NCBI GenBank assembly: GCA_942492065.1
Contig: CALODV010000008.1
Location: 1,219,204-1,283,203 of the forward strand
Direction: 5' to 3'
From: G963665815 sp942492065
GTDB taxonomy: Bacteria > Cloacimonadota > Cloacimonadia > Cloacimonadales > JAIOQZ01
Length of the DNA: 64,000 nt
Shown: positions 44,292 through 53,082 of the stretch, one piece after another
Layout of the letters: the number at the start of each line of letters is the position of its first letter
Numbering within the stretch: the first letter of the stretch is position 1
Made by a program: the position numbers and the translations under genes
Notes under the pieces: generated by a model
The model's input: the letters and a program-made list of their open reading frames with translations, nothing else
What the model was told of the DNA's origin: nothing
Database searches by the model: none

Positions 44292-46016
44292 TCAGGAATC
44301 TTTTCCGGGATTCTGAGCACTGCCGAAGGAATCAATTATCTCCTGCAGCATAACTTCGCTCTCAGAAGCGTTTTCACCGAGAAGAAATGCTATCTGCTGT
44401 ACTGTAGTCAAATTCTTGCGGATAACTTCTTTCGCTTTAAGTATTACATGATCTCGCTGTATATAAGGTGTTGTAATATCCTGAATTACACCTCCTACAA
44501 GCCTCTGATCTTCTATATTGAATAAGGTCAAATTCAAATATTTATCATTGTTTTTCAGGTTGATGGTGAGCTCAGCTTTGTCCGAGTTAAACATGTTCGA
44601 GAAATGCTCATGGAATTCAATCAGTTTTTTGAGATATGCTCCCTCAAGTCCGGGGTTAGCCTCATAAACAAACTCGGCATCACCACCGACAAGCTCTACA
44701 AATTTCTTGTTACAGTCAACAATTCGCAGATCTTTATCAACAATCACTACACCGGAAGGCATTGCCTGCATCAGGGCATTGGCTTTCTTTGTAGCCAGCT
44801 TCCTCATATAGGAAACGCACATGGTTTTCTCTGCTTTACCGTCTATCATGGCTGCCGCAAATTCCTTACATGAGTTATATCCGCAGCCTCCGCAGTTAAG
44901 TTCATCTCTGGTGCTGTATTTACCAACGCTCAACAGAGCTTCATGCAATTGAGAAAGCGTATACTGCTTCTTACGCAAACCGGCAGTCTCAATTTCCATT
45001 TTTATGCTTTCTTTCACAGAAGCACTCTCAGAACGGGAATCTTTTCCTCTGTTTAGAATCTGACTGTTTTTGACAATCGTAGAATCTCTTGTCTGAGAAC
45101 ACGGTCCGTTAACACATCCGCCTTCGCAGGCAAGAACTTCTATAAAATATGTTTTGCCGTCAGGGAGTTTTTCAACATCCTTGAGTGCATCATTAATATC
45201 TCTGATACCGGAAAAAGTCATTACAACAACATCATCCATAGAACCTGCTGACTTCATGGAACGGCTCATACCACCGTCTATAGGGTAGTACGCCCCATCA
45301 TCCGCTGCAAAAGGTACAGACTTTTGTCTTTCATCAACTCTGAAGTACTCAGGCTTAATCTGCTCCTCTTCAAACCAATGATTAAGGTCCCGGAATGTGA
45401 TTGAAACATCCATCATATCCGGATAATTGTCTGCTTCCTGCTTTTTTGCAATACATGGAGATATGAAGACTATACCTATATCATCCCCAAAGTGTTGTTT
45501 CAGGAAAGTGCAATGAGCCAGTACAGGCGACATTATAGCAGTAACATTATCTTTGATATCAGGAAAATACTTGGATATAAGGTTGTTTGTAACCGGACAA
45601 GCGGAAGAAATGTAAAACTTCCGCCCTTCCGATTCTATATAGCTGAGACATTCATCACTTACAATCTGAGCCCCGATTGCTGTTTCAGAAACGCCCCGGA
45701 AGCCAAGTTTCTTTATAGCCTGGATAAGCTGAGAAGGATGAATATCAGGGTACTCGGTGATATAAGATGGTGCCAGTGAAACATATACTCTATCTTTCTG
45801 TTTCAACAGCTGCTTCGCCAGTGACAGATCAAGTCTGATCCTTTTTGCTCCAACAGGACAGATTTCTACACATTTTCCGCAGAAAATACACAGTTCGGAA
45901 TCAACAACAGCACTGCCATCCTTTACGGTGATAGCCTTAACCGGACAATGTCTTACACATTTATAACAATCCTGACATTCGGTTTTTTCTGTATAAATAG
46001 GATCAATCTTGTTCAT
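44292..46016 (-). CDS. Putative sensory [FeFe]-hydrogenase (HydS, group C-like) with PAS domain
   Basis: A 574-aa protein. Two [4Fe-4S] ferredoxin motifs lie at 14-25 (CQDCYKCVRHCP) and 43-54 (CIFCGKCVEICP). An H-cluster domain (about 75-320) has modified motifs: L1 SSACPVTNNL, L2 SPCIAKKQEAD and L3 EVLACEGGCVNGP. All four H-cluster cysteines are kept, but the catalytic proton-relay cysteine before the L1 ligand is Ala. Then come a CGGCGYNSC [4Fe-4S] motif (about 385), a PAS domain (about 425-530) and a helical tail. The loss of the relay Cys and the PAS output fit a H2 or redox sensor rather than a bulk catalyst. AAGGA precedes the ATG. Confidence 0.88.
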   Translation of the reverse strand: MNKIDPIYTEKTECQDCYKCVRHCPVKAITVKDGSAVVDSELCIFCGKCVEICPVGAKRIRLDLSLAKQLLKQKDRVYVSLAPSYITEYPDIHPSQLIQAIKKLGFRGVSETAIGAQIVSDECLSYIESEGRKFYISSACPVTNNLISKYFPDIKDNVTAIMSPVLAHCTFLKQHFGDDIGIVFISPCIAKKQEADNYPDMMDVSITFRDLNHWFEEEQIKPEYFRVDERQKSVPFAADDGAYYPIDGGMSRSMKSAGSMDDVVVMTFSGIRDINDALKDVEKLPDGKTYFIEVLACEGGCVNGPCSQTRDSTIVKNSQILNRGKDSRSESASVKESIKMEIETAGLRKKQYTLSQLHEALLSVGKYSTRDELNCGGCGYNSCKEFAAAMIDGKAEKTMCVSYMRKLATKKANALMQAMPSGVVIVDKDLRIVDCNKKFVELVGGDAEFVYEANPGLEGAYLKKLIEFHEHFSNMFNSDKAELTINLKNNDKYLNLTLFNIEDQRLVGGVIQDITTPYIQRDHVILKAKEVIRKNLTTVQQIAFLLGENASESEVMLQEIIDSFGSAQNPGKDS

Positions 46017-46148
46017 GTTAAAATCCTTTGTTTTAAATCTGACTCATTCATTCTACAGGCTGATAAGTAAAAGATACGGTTTAAATCTGAAAAGTCTATT
46101 CAAATCTAATTGATTTTGCTGTTATGCAAAGCTATCCTTATCTATTTA

Positions 46149-46400
46149 CTAACTGTCCTTGAGCATGTTCTTAAGTTTTGACAATAAAACCTGACGATCA
46201 GGAACTTGAAACCATAGCCCGTTGATACACATATTGGGTCCGGTACTGCAATTATCAGTACATAGTGTACCTCGGAGCTTAACTACTGCATTAACATCAT
46301 GGAGGGACAGCCAGTTTTTTATAATTTCAAGATTCTCTTTATTGCCCCTGCTGAAACAGGAACTTCCCATACAAATAATTATCTCAGGTTCACGTTTCAT
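46149..46400 (-). CDS. Small thioredoxin-like [2Fe-2S] ferredoxin
   Basis: An 83-aa protein with the NuoE-type thioredoxin-like [2Fe-2S] fold: CMGSSCFSRGNKENLEIIKN (C-x4-C) and LRGTLCTDNCSTGPNMCING (C-x3-C). These are the four ligands seen also at the C-terminus of HydA and N-terminus of HydB here. It starts at the ATG at 46400 with AAGGTGG upstream. A GTG at 46409 is possible but has a poorer site. It lies between hydA and hydS on the same strand and is probably an electron carrier between the bifurcating enzyme and the sensor. Confidence 0.88.
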   Translation of the reverse strand: MKREPEIIICMGSSCFSRGNKENLEIIKNWLSLHDVNAVVKLRGTLCTDNCSTGPNMCINGLWFQVPDRQVLLSKLKNMLKDS

Positions 46401-46444
46401 GTCAACCACCTTATGTCCTTGTAAGATTTAGATGTTAAGAAGAA

Positions 46445-46498
46445 GTCGCATTGACTGGAGATATTGGATGAACATCGACACATAACTATCAATGCGAC
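46445..46498. other. 10-bp perfect inverted repeat between hydA and the small ferredoxin gene
   Basis: GTCGCATTGA (46445-46454) and TCAATGCGAC (46489-46498) with a 34-base loop. It is not followed by a T run, so it is more like a processing or stabilising hairpin, or an operator, than an intrinsic terminator. Confidence 0.5.
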
Positions 46499-46536
46499 CA
46501 AACTTCCGTAACTACATCACAAATCTTTCTTTATAT

Positions 46537-48549
46537 CTAACTATGCGCGTTAATTCGCTCTCTCAGAACCGTCATTACCGTATCAGCGTCTGCTTTGTAT
46601 ACTTTGTCTTCTCCGATAGTCACTGTTGGGCCCTTATCGCAGTTTTCACTGCAGAAGGTTGCACAGATATTAACCTTGTCTTTCAGCGGATCATTTGCTA
46701 CAAGCTTTGTAAGGTCGGTAAGAACTTTCCTTGATCCTCTGATAAAGCATCCGGTTCCTACACATACACTTACTTTTACTGCATCAGGATTTTCAGACTG
46801 CATAACCTGAATGTCGTTAGTCTGAATTCTTTTACGCATTTTGTATTTTGTATGAAGTAAGTCGTGGGCAACACTGCTTCCCGGTTCTTTGAGTTTTCTG
46901 GTGTACAATTCTTTTATAAACGGGTTGTCGTCAGGTTTATGAAGCTGCATGATCTTGTCAGCATGATATATACCTTTTGCACGTGCCTGACGTACTTTTT
47001 CGTTATGTGTTACAGGTTGTCCAGCTCCACCGATACATCCGCCCGGGCAAGCCATTACTTCTACGATATCATATTCAACTTCACCTGCCTGAATCTTGTC
47101 TGTCAGTTTCTTAGCGTTCTTGATTCCGTGAACAACCGCAAGTTTGAGTTTGAGATCACCGACAGTAACCTGAGTTTCCTTAACTCCCTCAAATCCGCGA
47201 ATATCTTCAAAATCAGAATCAGCGTATACTTCGCTGTCTGTTAATGAACCGACATATCTCAGCACAGACTCTGTTACACCGCCAGTGTTACCAAAAATAA
47301 CACCTGCACCTGTTGCAAATCCGTAAGGTAAATCCATTGATTCAGGATTAATTTCATTGAACATGATGCCTGCTTCTTTTATCATGAGTCCCAGTTCTTT
47401 AGTGGTAAGGACATAATCTACTTCTTTAACTCCGTCTTTACTGAATTCAGGTCTTCTTGCTTCGAATTTTTTAGCTGTACAAGGCATGATTGAAATAACA
47501 ACCAGATCTTTCTTATCTACTTTCAGCATTTCAGGGAGTTCTTCTTTGGCTACTGAGCCAAACATCTGCTGAGGTGATTTACAGGATGAAAGATTTGGAA
47601 GCAGATCAGGAAGTGACTGCTCAGCATATTTCACCCAGGCAGGACAGCATGATGTGAATATCGGAAGCTTTCCGCCATTCTGTTTTCTCTGGATGAATTC
47701 GTTAGCTTCTTCCAATGTTGTCAGGTCTGCCGCAAATGATGTATCATATACTTTGTTGAATCCCATCATTTTCATAACGCCTGTCATTTCACCTATTGTG
47801 AGTTCTCCGGCTTTGTACCCGAACATTTCACCAAGAGCTACTCTAACAGCCGGAGCTACCTGAGCTACAACGGTTTTTGTAACATCGTTGATTACATTCC
47901 AGACATCATCAATCTGTCCCTTAGGTACGATTGCACCAGTCGGGCATACAGCAGCACATTGACCGCAGTTTATACAGTCTACATGAGCGATTGACTGTCC
48001 GAATGCAGGTGATACGATCACGTTTTCACCTCTGCCGGCAAAGTCTATGGCACCGATTCCCTGAATCTCTTCGCAGTATCTCACACAGTCACCGCAGAGT
48101 ACACATTTGTTAGGGTCGCGGATGAGACAGTCTGAGATTGTATCCATTTCATATTCGGGTTTGGTGTGTTTGTAATGGTTTTCACCGACACCGATTTTGT
48201 CAGCAAGTTCTCTTAGCTTACAGTCACTGCTTTTAATGCAGGAAGTACATTTCTGATCGTGATTCGCCAGAAGCAGTTCCATTATAGTCTTTCTTGTTTC
48301 TCTGATTTCCTGAGTATGCGTTTTAACTCTCATTCCTTCCTGCGGAGTAATTGTGCATGAAGCAACCATTCCCATTCCTTCGATTTCTACGAGGCAGAGA
48401 CGGCAGGCACCGTAAACACTGAGTTCTGAGTGATAACAGAATGTCGGAATTTCTACACCGGCGTTTCTTGCTACCTGAAGAACATTCTTTTCATCGGTAA
48501 TTTCTACTTTTCTATTGTTTACAAACATGTATTTTCTTTCTTTTTTCAT
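46537..48549 (-). CDS. hydA: Electron-bifurcating [FeFe]-hydrogenase catalytic subunit HydA
   Basis: A 670-aa protein. In order: a plant-type [2Fe-2S] domain (1-85; CYHSELSVYGACRLC), a His/Cys cluster motif (HDQKCTSCIKSSDC), two [4Fe-4S] motifs (CVLCGDCVRYCEE and CINCGQCAAVCPTGA) and the H-cluster domain with canonical TSCCPAW, MPCTAKKFEA and EVMACPGGCIGGAGQP. A C-terminal thioredoxin-like [2Fe-2S] domain (CVGTGCFIRGS, CATFCSENCDKGP) completes it. It couples H+ reduction or H2 oxidation to NAD and ferredoxin together with HydB and HydC. GGAGG precedes the ATG, which overlaps the hydB stop (TAATG). Confidence 0.97.
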   Translation of the reverse strand: MKKERKYMFVNNRKVEITDEKNVLQVARNAGVEIPTFCYHSELSVYGACRLCLVEIEGMGMVASCTITPQEGMRVKTHTQEIRETRKTIMELLLANHDQKCTSCIKSSDCKLRELADKIGVGENHYKHTKPEYEMDTISDCLIRDPNKCVLCGDCVRYCEEIQGIGAIDFAGRGENVIVSPAFGQSIAHVDCINCGQCAAVCPTGAIVPKGQIDDVWNVINDVTKTVVAQVAPAVRVALGEMFGYKAGELTIGEMTGVMKMMGFNKVYDTSFAADLTTLEEANEFIQRKQNGGKLPIFTSCCPAWVKYAEQSLPDLLPNLSSCKSPQQMFGSVAKEELPEMLKVDKKDLVVISIMPCTAKKFEARRPEFSKDGVKEVDYVLTTKELGLMIKEAGIMFNEINPESMDLPYGFATGAGVIFGNTGGVTESVLRYVGSLTDSEVYADSDFEDIRGFEGVKETQVTVGDLKLKLAVVHGIKNAKKLTDKIQAGEVEYDIVEVMACPGGCIGGAGQPVTHNEKVRQARAKGIYHADKIMQLHKPDDNPFIKELYTRKLKEPGSSVAHDLLHTKYKMRKRIQTNDIQVMQSENPDAVKVSVCVGTGCFIRGSRKVLTDLTKLVANDPLKDKVNICATFCSENCDKGPTVTIGEDKVYKADADTVMTVLRERINAHS

Positions 48550-50447
48550 TATGCACCTCCATTGATTGCATTGAACTTACAGGCAGCAACGCATGCTCCG
48601 CATTTAATGCATTTTTCAGGGTCTATAATATGTGGTTGTCTTACATCACCGGTGATAGCATCTACCGGGCAGGCTCTCTTACAAAGTGTACAGCCTTTAC
48701 AGAGTTCAGGATCAATAGAATATACTGTTAACGCTTTACATTGACCTGTCGGGCAGTATCCTTTAACAACATGCTTTTCATATTCTTCTCTGAAGTACTT
48801 CAGGGTTGAGAGTACAGGACTTGGAGCTGATTTACCCAGTCCGCAGAGTGATGCGTTTTTCACTGTTTTTGCTGTTTTTTCCAGAAGATCCAGAGTTTCA
48901 AGAGATCCGTTTCCTTCAATAATATCGTCAAGGAGTCTCAGCATCTGGCTTGTTCCTTCTCTACATGGAACACATTTTCCACAGCTTTCGTTCTGAGTGA
49001 AGTTCATGAAGAATCTGGCAATCTGTACGATACAGGTGCTTTTATTCATGACAACAAGTCCGCCGGAGCCAACCATAGCCCCAATCGAGGTCAGAGAATC
49101 AAAGTCAAGCGGGACATCAAGGTGTTCTTCGGTAAGGCATCCCCCGGACGGCCCACCAATCTGCACTGCTTTAAACTGGGAGTTGTCTACATTACCGTCG
49201 TTATCAATTACTCCGCCACCAATGTTAAATACAATATCTCTGACAGTTGATCCGAATGGTACTTCAATAAGTCCGGTGTTGGCAACATGTCCGGTGAGAG
49301 CAAAAGTTTTGGTTCCAGGAGAGCTTTCTGTTCCTACTTTAGTATAAGCTTCATTCCCCTGGAGGAAAATAAGCGGGATAGTTGAAAGTGTTTCGACGTT
49401 GTTGATGATAGTCGGTTTACCAAATAATCCTTTATCGGCCGGAAAAGGCGGTTTAGGCTTAGGCATACCTCTCTGACCTTCAATTGACGCGATAAGAGCT
49501 GTCTCTTCACCGCAGACAAACGCACCTGCACCTTCCATTACATTTATTTTAAAATTAAAATCTGTTCCGAATACGTTGTTCCCGAGTATTCCGTTTTCTT
49601 CCGCATCTTTGATAGCTCTTCTTACTCTCTGTACAGCAAGGGGATACTCAACTCTTACGTAGATGTAGCCTTCGTCTGCACCAATTGCTCTGGCAGCAAT
49701 CATCATACCTTCCAGAACTGAATGAGGATTACCTTCGAGGAGTGATCTGTCCATGAATGCACCCGGGTCTCCCTCATCTCCGTTACAGATTATGTATTTT
49801 TTATCAGCAGCTTTCTTTTGTGCGAACATCCATTTTCTACCTGTATGAAATCCACCGCCGCCGCGTCCGCGAAGACCTGAATCAAGAATATACTGACAAG
49901 TCTCTTCTTCTGTCAAATTCGTGATTACGTCTCTTGCTGATTTATATCCGTCCTGTGCAATGTATTCATTAAGATCACCCGGATCAATTACACCGCACTG
50001 AGCAATTACATTTCTGGTCTGAAGCTTGTAGAAAGGAATTTCATGGTGACCTTTGTAATGCTTTTTATCAACGGGATTAGTGTATAATAATTCTTCTACT
50101 ATTTCATTGTTCAATATTGTTTTTTCGATTATATCTCTGGCAGATTCTTTCTTTACATGAACATACAGAATATCATCAGGGAGAACAGTTACAAGAGGAC
50201 CAACCTGACAGAAGCCCTGACAGCCGCTCTCTGAAAGATGAACTTTACCGTCGTGACAGTCTTCCATGGTAATATCAACAACTGATTCAACACCAAGTTC
50301 ATTCATTACTTTAACTAACTCATCGTAAACACCTCTGGAGCCGTTAGCTATACAACCTGTTCCTGCACAGACAACGATTCTTTTTTTGATGTTTCCGGTA
50401 GCTGATGAATAACTTTCTTTAATGCTTTCAAGTGTTTTGTTATACAT
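48549..50447 (-). CDS. hydB: Electron-bifurcating hydrogenase subunit HydB (NuoF-like flavoprotein)
   Basis: A 632-aa protein. The N-terminal thioredoxin-like [2Fe-2S] domain has CAGTGCIANGS and CQGFCQVGP. The FMN/NADH-binding NuoF core has GRGGGGFHTGRKW and NGDEGDPGAFMDRSLLEGNP, then an SLBB domain. CGKCVPCREGTSQM binds [4Fe-4S], and a C-terminal ferredoxin has CKGCTLCKRACP and CIKCGACVAACKF. It carries the flavin at which NADH and ferredoxin electrons are confurcated. It starts at the ATG at 50447 with AGGAG upstream, overlapping the hydC stop by 8 bases. Confidence 0.97.
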   Translation of the reverse strand: MYNKTLESIKESYSSATGNIKKRIVVCAGTGCIANGSRGVYDELVKVMNELGVESVVDITMEDCHDGKVHLSESGCQGFCQVGPLVTVLPDDILYVHVKKESARDIIEKTILNNEIVEELLYTNPVDKKHYKGHHEIPFYKLQTRNVIAQCGVIDPGDLNEYIAQDGYKSARDVITNLTEEETCQYILDSGLRGRGGGGFHTGRKWMFAQKKAADKKYIICNGDEGDPGAFMDRSLLEGNPHSVLEGMMIAARAIGADEGYIYVRVEYPLAVQRVRRAIKDAEENGILGNNVFGTDFNFKINVMEGAGAFVCGEETALIASIEGQRGMPKPKPPFPADKGLFGKPTIINNVETLSTIPLIFLQGNEAYTKVGTESSPGTKTFALTGHVANTGLIEVPFGSTVRDIVFNIGGGVIDNDGNVDNSQFKAVQIGGPSGGCLTEEHLDVPLDFDSLTSIGAMVGSGGLVVMNKSTCIVQIARFFMNFTQNESCGKCVPCREGTSQMLRLLDDIIEGNGSLETLDLLEKTAKTVKNASLCGLGKSAPSPVLSTLKYFREEYEKHVVKGYCPTGQCKALTVYSIDPELCKGCTLCKRACPVDAITGDVRQPHIIDPEKCIKCGACVAACKFNAINGGA

Positions 50448-50937
50448 TATCCTGCTCCTTTGTTCTGATTTCATCAATAAGTGATACGCCCTTAGCCGCT
50501 GTTACCTGTCCGTAAACGTCATCATTGATAACTACTACGGGAGCAAGTCCGCATGCTCCGAGGCAGGAAACGCTTTCGAGAGTAAACAGCATATCCGGGG
50601 TTGTTGTCTGATCTTCTCCAAGTTTAAGATGTTCTTTCATTTTCTCGATCAGTACTCCTGATCCTTTTACATGACATGCAGTTCCATCACATATTTTAAT
50701 AATGTATTTGCCTTTAGGCTCAAGTGAGAAATGTGAGTAAAAAGTAGCTATTCCGTATACTTTTGCAGGTGAAACACCAAGCATAACGGCTACGGATGTA
50801 AGAATTTCCTGTGGCAGGTATCTGTATTCTTCCTGAATAGCCTGCATTATAGGAATTAATTTTGTCGGATCGTTATTATACTTTTCAACGATTTCAACAA
50901 CTTTTTCAAACTGATTCATGTTTTCTGTATTGTTCAT
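50440..50937 (-). CDS. hydC: Electron-bifurcating hydrogenase subunit HydC (NuoE-like)
   Basis: A 165-aa NuoE/24-kDa-type protein. The N-terminal helical part is IVEKYNNDPTKLIPIMQAIQ, EEYRYLPQEILTSVAVMLGV and SPAKVYGIATFYSHFSLEPK. The thioredoxin-like [2Fe-2S] site is ICDGTACHVKGSG (C-x4-C) and SCLGACGLAPVV (C-x3-C). It forms the trimer with HydA and HydB. GGAGGA precedes the ATG. It is 74 bases after rex in the same direction with no promoter apparent in between. Confidence 0.96.
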   Translation of the reverse strand: MNNTENMNQFEKVVEIVEKYNNDPTKLIPIMQAIQEEYRYLPQEILTSVAVMLGVSPAKVYGIATFYSHFSLEPKGKYIIKICDGTACHVKGSGVLIEKMKEHLKLGEDQTTTPDMLFTLESVSCLGACGLAPVVVINDDVYGQVTAAKGVSLIDEIRTKEQDNV

Positions 50938-51011
50938 TCTTCCTCCATCATAAAGAGATCTCGTTAAGTTTACATGCTTCTTAAGCGTAAGACTCTCATG
51001 AAGTAATAGTG

Positions 51012-51644
51012 TTAAGGGTTTAACTTTTCTTTCAGACGTTTCGACAGGACTCCCAGTCCATGGTATAGATTGACGTTTTCGAGAATTATGTGTTCCGGGA
51101 GATCAAGAGTGACAGGTGCAAAATTCCAGATGCCCTTGATCCCGCTTTTAACAAGCATGTCGGCAGTTTCCTGAGCTGCGTCTGCAGGTACAGTTATAAC
51201 ACCGACAGGAACTTTCAGTCTCTGCACGAGATTTTCCAGTTTCTCGACAGGAAAAACCTGAATATCGTTGATCTTCTGTCCTACCACTTCCGGGTTAGTG
51301 TCAAATGCTGCGATGATTTTCAAGCCGTATTGCTCATAGTTAGTATAGTTGAGTAATGCTTTACCAATGTTTCCGACACCGATAAGAAATGCTGAGGAAA
51401 CATCGTTCCAATTAAGGAATGTCTCAATAGCTGAAATGAGATCCTTGATTTTGTGTCCTCTTTTAGGAACACCGCGAAGTCCGGTAAGCCCGATATCTTT
51501 TCTGATCTGCGAATCGTGCACGCCGGTTGCTGCTGCCAGTTTAGGGGTTGAGACGAAATCTTCTCCCGCCTGATCGAGTATTAACAGTTCTCTGTGATAC
51601 TTCGGCATCCTTCTGATGACCGCTACAGGTATTTCTCTTTTCAT
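51012..51644 (-). CDS. rex: Redox-sensing transcriptional repressor Rex
   Basis: A 210-aa protein of full family length. Residues about 1-80 are the winged helix (IPVAVIRRMPKYHRELLILD, STPKLAAATGVHDSQIRKDI, GLTGLRGVPKRGHKI). Residues about 85-195 are the NADH-binding Rossmann domain (FLIGVGNIGKALLNYTNYEQ, IIAAFDTNPEVVG, VGVITVPADAAQETADMLVK). The C-terminal swapped helix ends VLSKRLKEKLNP. It represses fermentative and hydrogenase genes when NADH is low. Palindromic GTGA/TCAC elements lie directly upstream, indicating autoregulation and control of hydCBA downstream. Confidence 0.96.
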   Translation of the reverse strand: MKREIPVAVIRRMPKYHRELLILDQAGEDFVSTPKLAAATGVHDSQIRKDIGLTGLRGVPKRGHKIKDLISAIETFLNWNDVSSAFLIGVGNIGKALLNYTNYEQYGLKIIAAFDTNPEVVGQKINDIQVFPVEKLENLVQRLKVPVGVITVPADAAQETADMLVKSGIKGIWNFAPVTLDLPEHIILENVNLYHGLGVLSKRLKEKLNP

Positions 51645-51657
51645 ATTGAGTACTCCT

Positions 51658-51694
51658 TATCGTGAATTTATAACGTTATATAAATCACGATTAG
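51658..51694. promoter_or_regulatory. Palindromic Rex-type operator over the rex promoter
   Basis: ATCGTGAATTTATAACGTTA followed by TATAAATCACGAT is a nearly perfect palindrome centred on AACGTT (outer arms TCGTGA/TCACGA). It can be read as two overlapping GTGA-N6-TCAC-like Rex sites, each with one degenerate half. A minus-strand promoter TTGACA (51716-51711), 17-base spacer and TAATCG (51693-51688) overlaps it. Confidence 0.65.
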
Positions 51695-51723
51695 AAGAAG
51701 GGGTAAAAAGTGTCAAGAGCTTT

Positions 51724-51741
51724 TCGTGATTTTTTTCACGT
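51724..51741. promoter_or_regulatory. Second Rex-type operator, adjacent to the four-gene operon promoter
   Basis: TCGTGATTTTTTTCACGT contains GTGA-N6-TCAC, the spacing of the known Rex consensus TTGTGAANNNNTTCACAA, with CG replacing the outer bases. It lies 13 bases upstream of the -35 box at 51755. Confidence 0.6.
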
Positions 51742-51754
51742 TATTATTTTGAGG

Positions 51755-51783
51755 TTGACATAAGATTATATGCTACAGATAAT
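51755..51783 (+). promoter_or_regulatory. Strong sigma-70-type promoter of the four-gene ATPase/PIN operon
   Basis: TTGACA (51755-51760), a 17-base spacer and GATAAT (51778-51783). The expected start is near 51790, only about 10 bases before the ATG at 51799, giving a very short leader. Confidence 0.75.
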
Positions 51784-51798
51784 TGATTTGAGGTATTG

Positions 51799-53079
51799 AT
51801 GCAGATTTATTCTAAGCTTTCATCAGTTAAAAAATTCTACTTACTTGAATATTTTTATATTCTTTTGCTATGTATTGGAGATAAATCATTAAAAGATGAT
51901 GCATTTGAAGAATTTAAAAATCTTAAGAAAAAGTTTAATTTAGGTGAATCAAAATACAAGAAGAAAATCATCGAAAATGATAATCTTACAAAGAAACAAC
52001 TAAATAGATATAAATTTACTTTTGATCAAGTTATTTTTGAGGCAGTTCAATATAATTTGATTAGAGAGAAGCAAGAAAAACAAGAACATATATTGGAGAT
52101 TACTAATAAAGGGATTGAGGCCAAAAAAGTATTTATTAGTAGTGGTCATTTTTCATTTAATAAGTTCATTTTTAGACTCATGGAACAAACGTATAATGCG
52201 TTTAATATGCTTGTCACTTTCTGTTATAACGCTAATACTAAAAATTCTGGATTAGTAATTTTTCCAAGTTACTCTCCATTGAAACTAAACATCGAAAGAT
52301 CAACATTGTCAACATACAAAGATATTGTTGATTATATGCATCTGTTGTCGAAGCAATTGGAGAAAGACATTCTTAAGTATTTAAATAGAGTCATAGACTT
52401 GAGTCAACCCAATGAAGAACTATGTAAAATCATGAATGATATGAATCTTGTTTCTAATGACCTACATGAAAAATTTGATCCTAAAAATTACAATAGAATT
52501 CTTGGTAGAATACGACGTTATTGGCTGACGTATTTCCTTAATATTATTTATGAGTTCTCATATTCTTTGAACGTCTTTGAACTTTGGGTATACCGTGCAA
52601 AGCAAATTGGTATTTTACATGCCACAGAATTCTTCCCAGAATTTTCTGGTAAGATTATCTTTCCTATTTCTATAGTTGCTCTGAAGTCTAACTCTAAGAA
52701 TTTCTCTGAAATATTTCATTACTCATCTGGAAGCAAGCTTTTTTTATATGAGCCTAGATGGGAAAATATTCAAGATAAGTTCGTTAAAGAACTTTATGAG
52801 ACTTACATAATAAAAAGAAGTATTACTAGAAACTATTATGTTAATCTACTTGACATAAGAGAAATATTATGTTATAAATTAAGAATATCTGAAAGGCAGT
52901 TTGACTTTTTTCTATCCAAAGTATATAAACTGAATTTGGCAGGAAAATTAAAGATTAATATTTCCCTTGAATCAGATAGACTACCTGAAGAAACAGGCGC
53001 TATGTACTTAAAAAGACCCCCTGTGCAAATTGATAACTCATTAAAAAACATAATTGCTATTGATATAGTTAAGAGGTAA
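51799..53079 (+). CDS. Unrecognised protein with winged-helix-like ends, first gene of ATPase/PIN operon
   Basis: A 426-aa soluble protein, very Lys/Asn/Ile-rich. The N-terminal about 110 residues end in a pattern like a winged helix (FDQVIFEAVQYNLIREKQEK, then HILEITNKGIEAKKVF). The middle is mostly helical with YWLTYFLNIIYEFSYSLNVF. The C-terminal about 75 residues again resemble a winged helix (NLLDIREILCYKLRISERQF, DFFLSKVYKLNLAGKLKINI, SLESDRLPEETGAMYLKRPP). DNA binding is inferred from these patterns only. No named family was recognised. It starts at the ATG at 51799 (GAGG 6 bases upstream) rather than the in-frame TTG before it. It lies 3 bases before the ATPase gene. Confidence 0.6.
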   Translation: MQIYSKLSSVKKFYLLEYFYILLLCIGDKSLKDDAFEEFKNLKKKFNLGESKYKKKIIENDNLTKKQLNRYKFTFDQVIFEAVQYNLIREKQEKQEHILEITNKGIEAKKVFISSGHFSFNKFIFRLMEQTYNAFNMLVTFCYNANTKNSGLVIFPSYSPLKLNIERSTLSTYKDIVDYMHLLSKQLEKDILKYLNRVIDLSQPNEELCKIMNDMNLVSNDLHEKFDPKNYNRILGRIRRYWLTYFLNIIYEFSYSLNVFELWVYRAKQIGILHATEFFPEFSGKIIFPISIVALKSNSKNFSEIFHYSSGSKLFLYEPRWENIQDKFVKELYETYIIKRSITRNYYVNLLDIREILCYKLRISERQFDFFLSKVYKLNLAGKLKINISLESDRLPEETGAMYLKRPPVQIDNSLKNIIAIDIVKR

Positions 53080-53082
53080 CTT

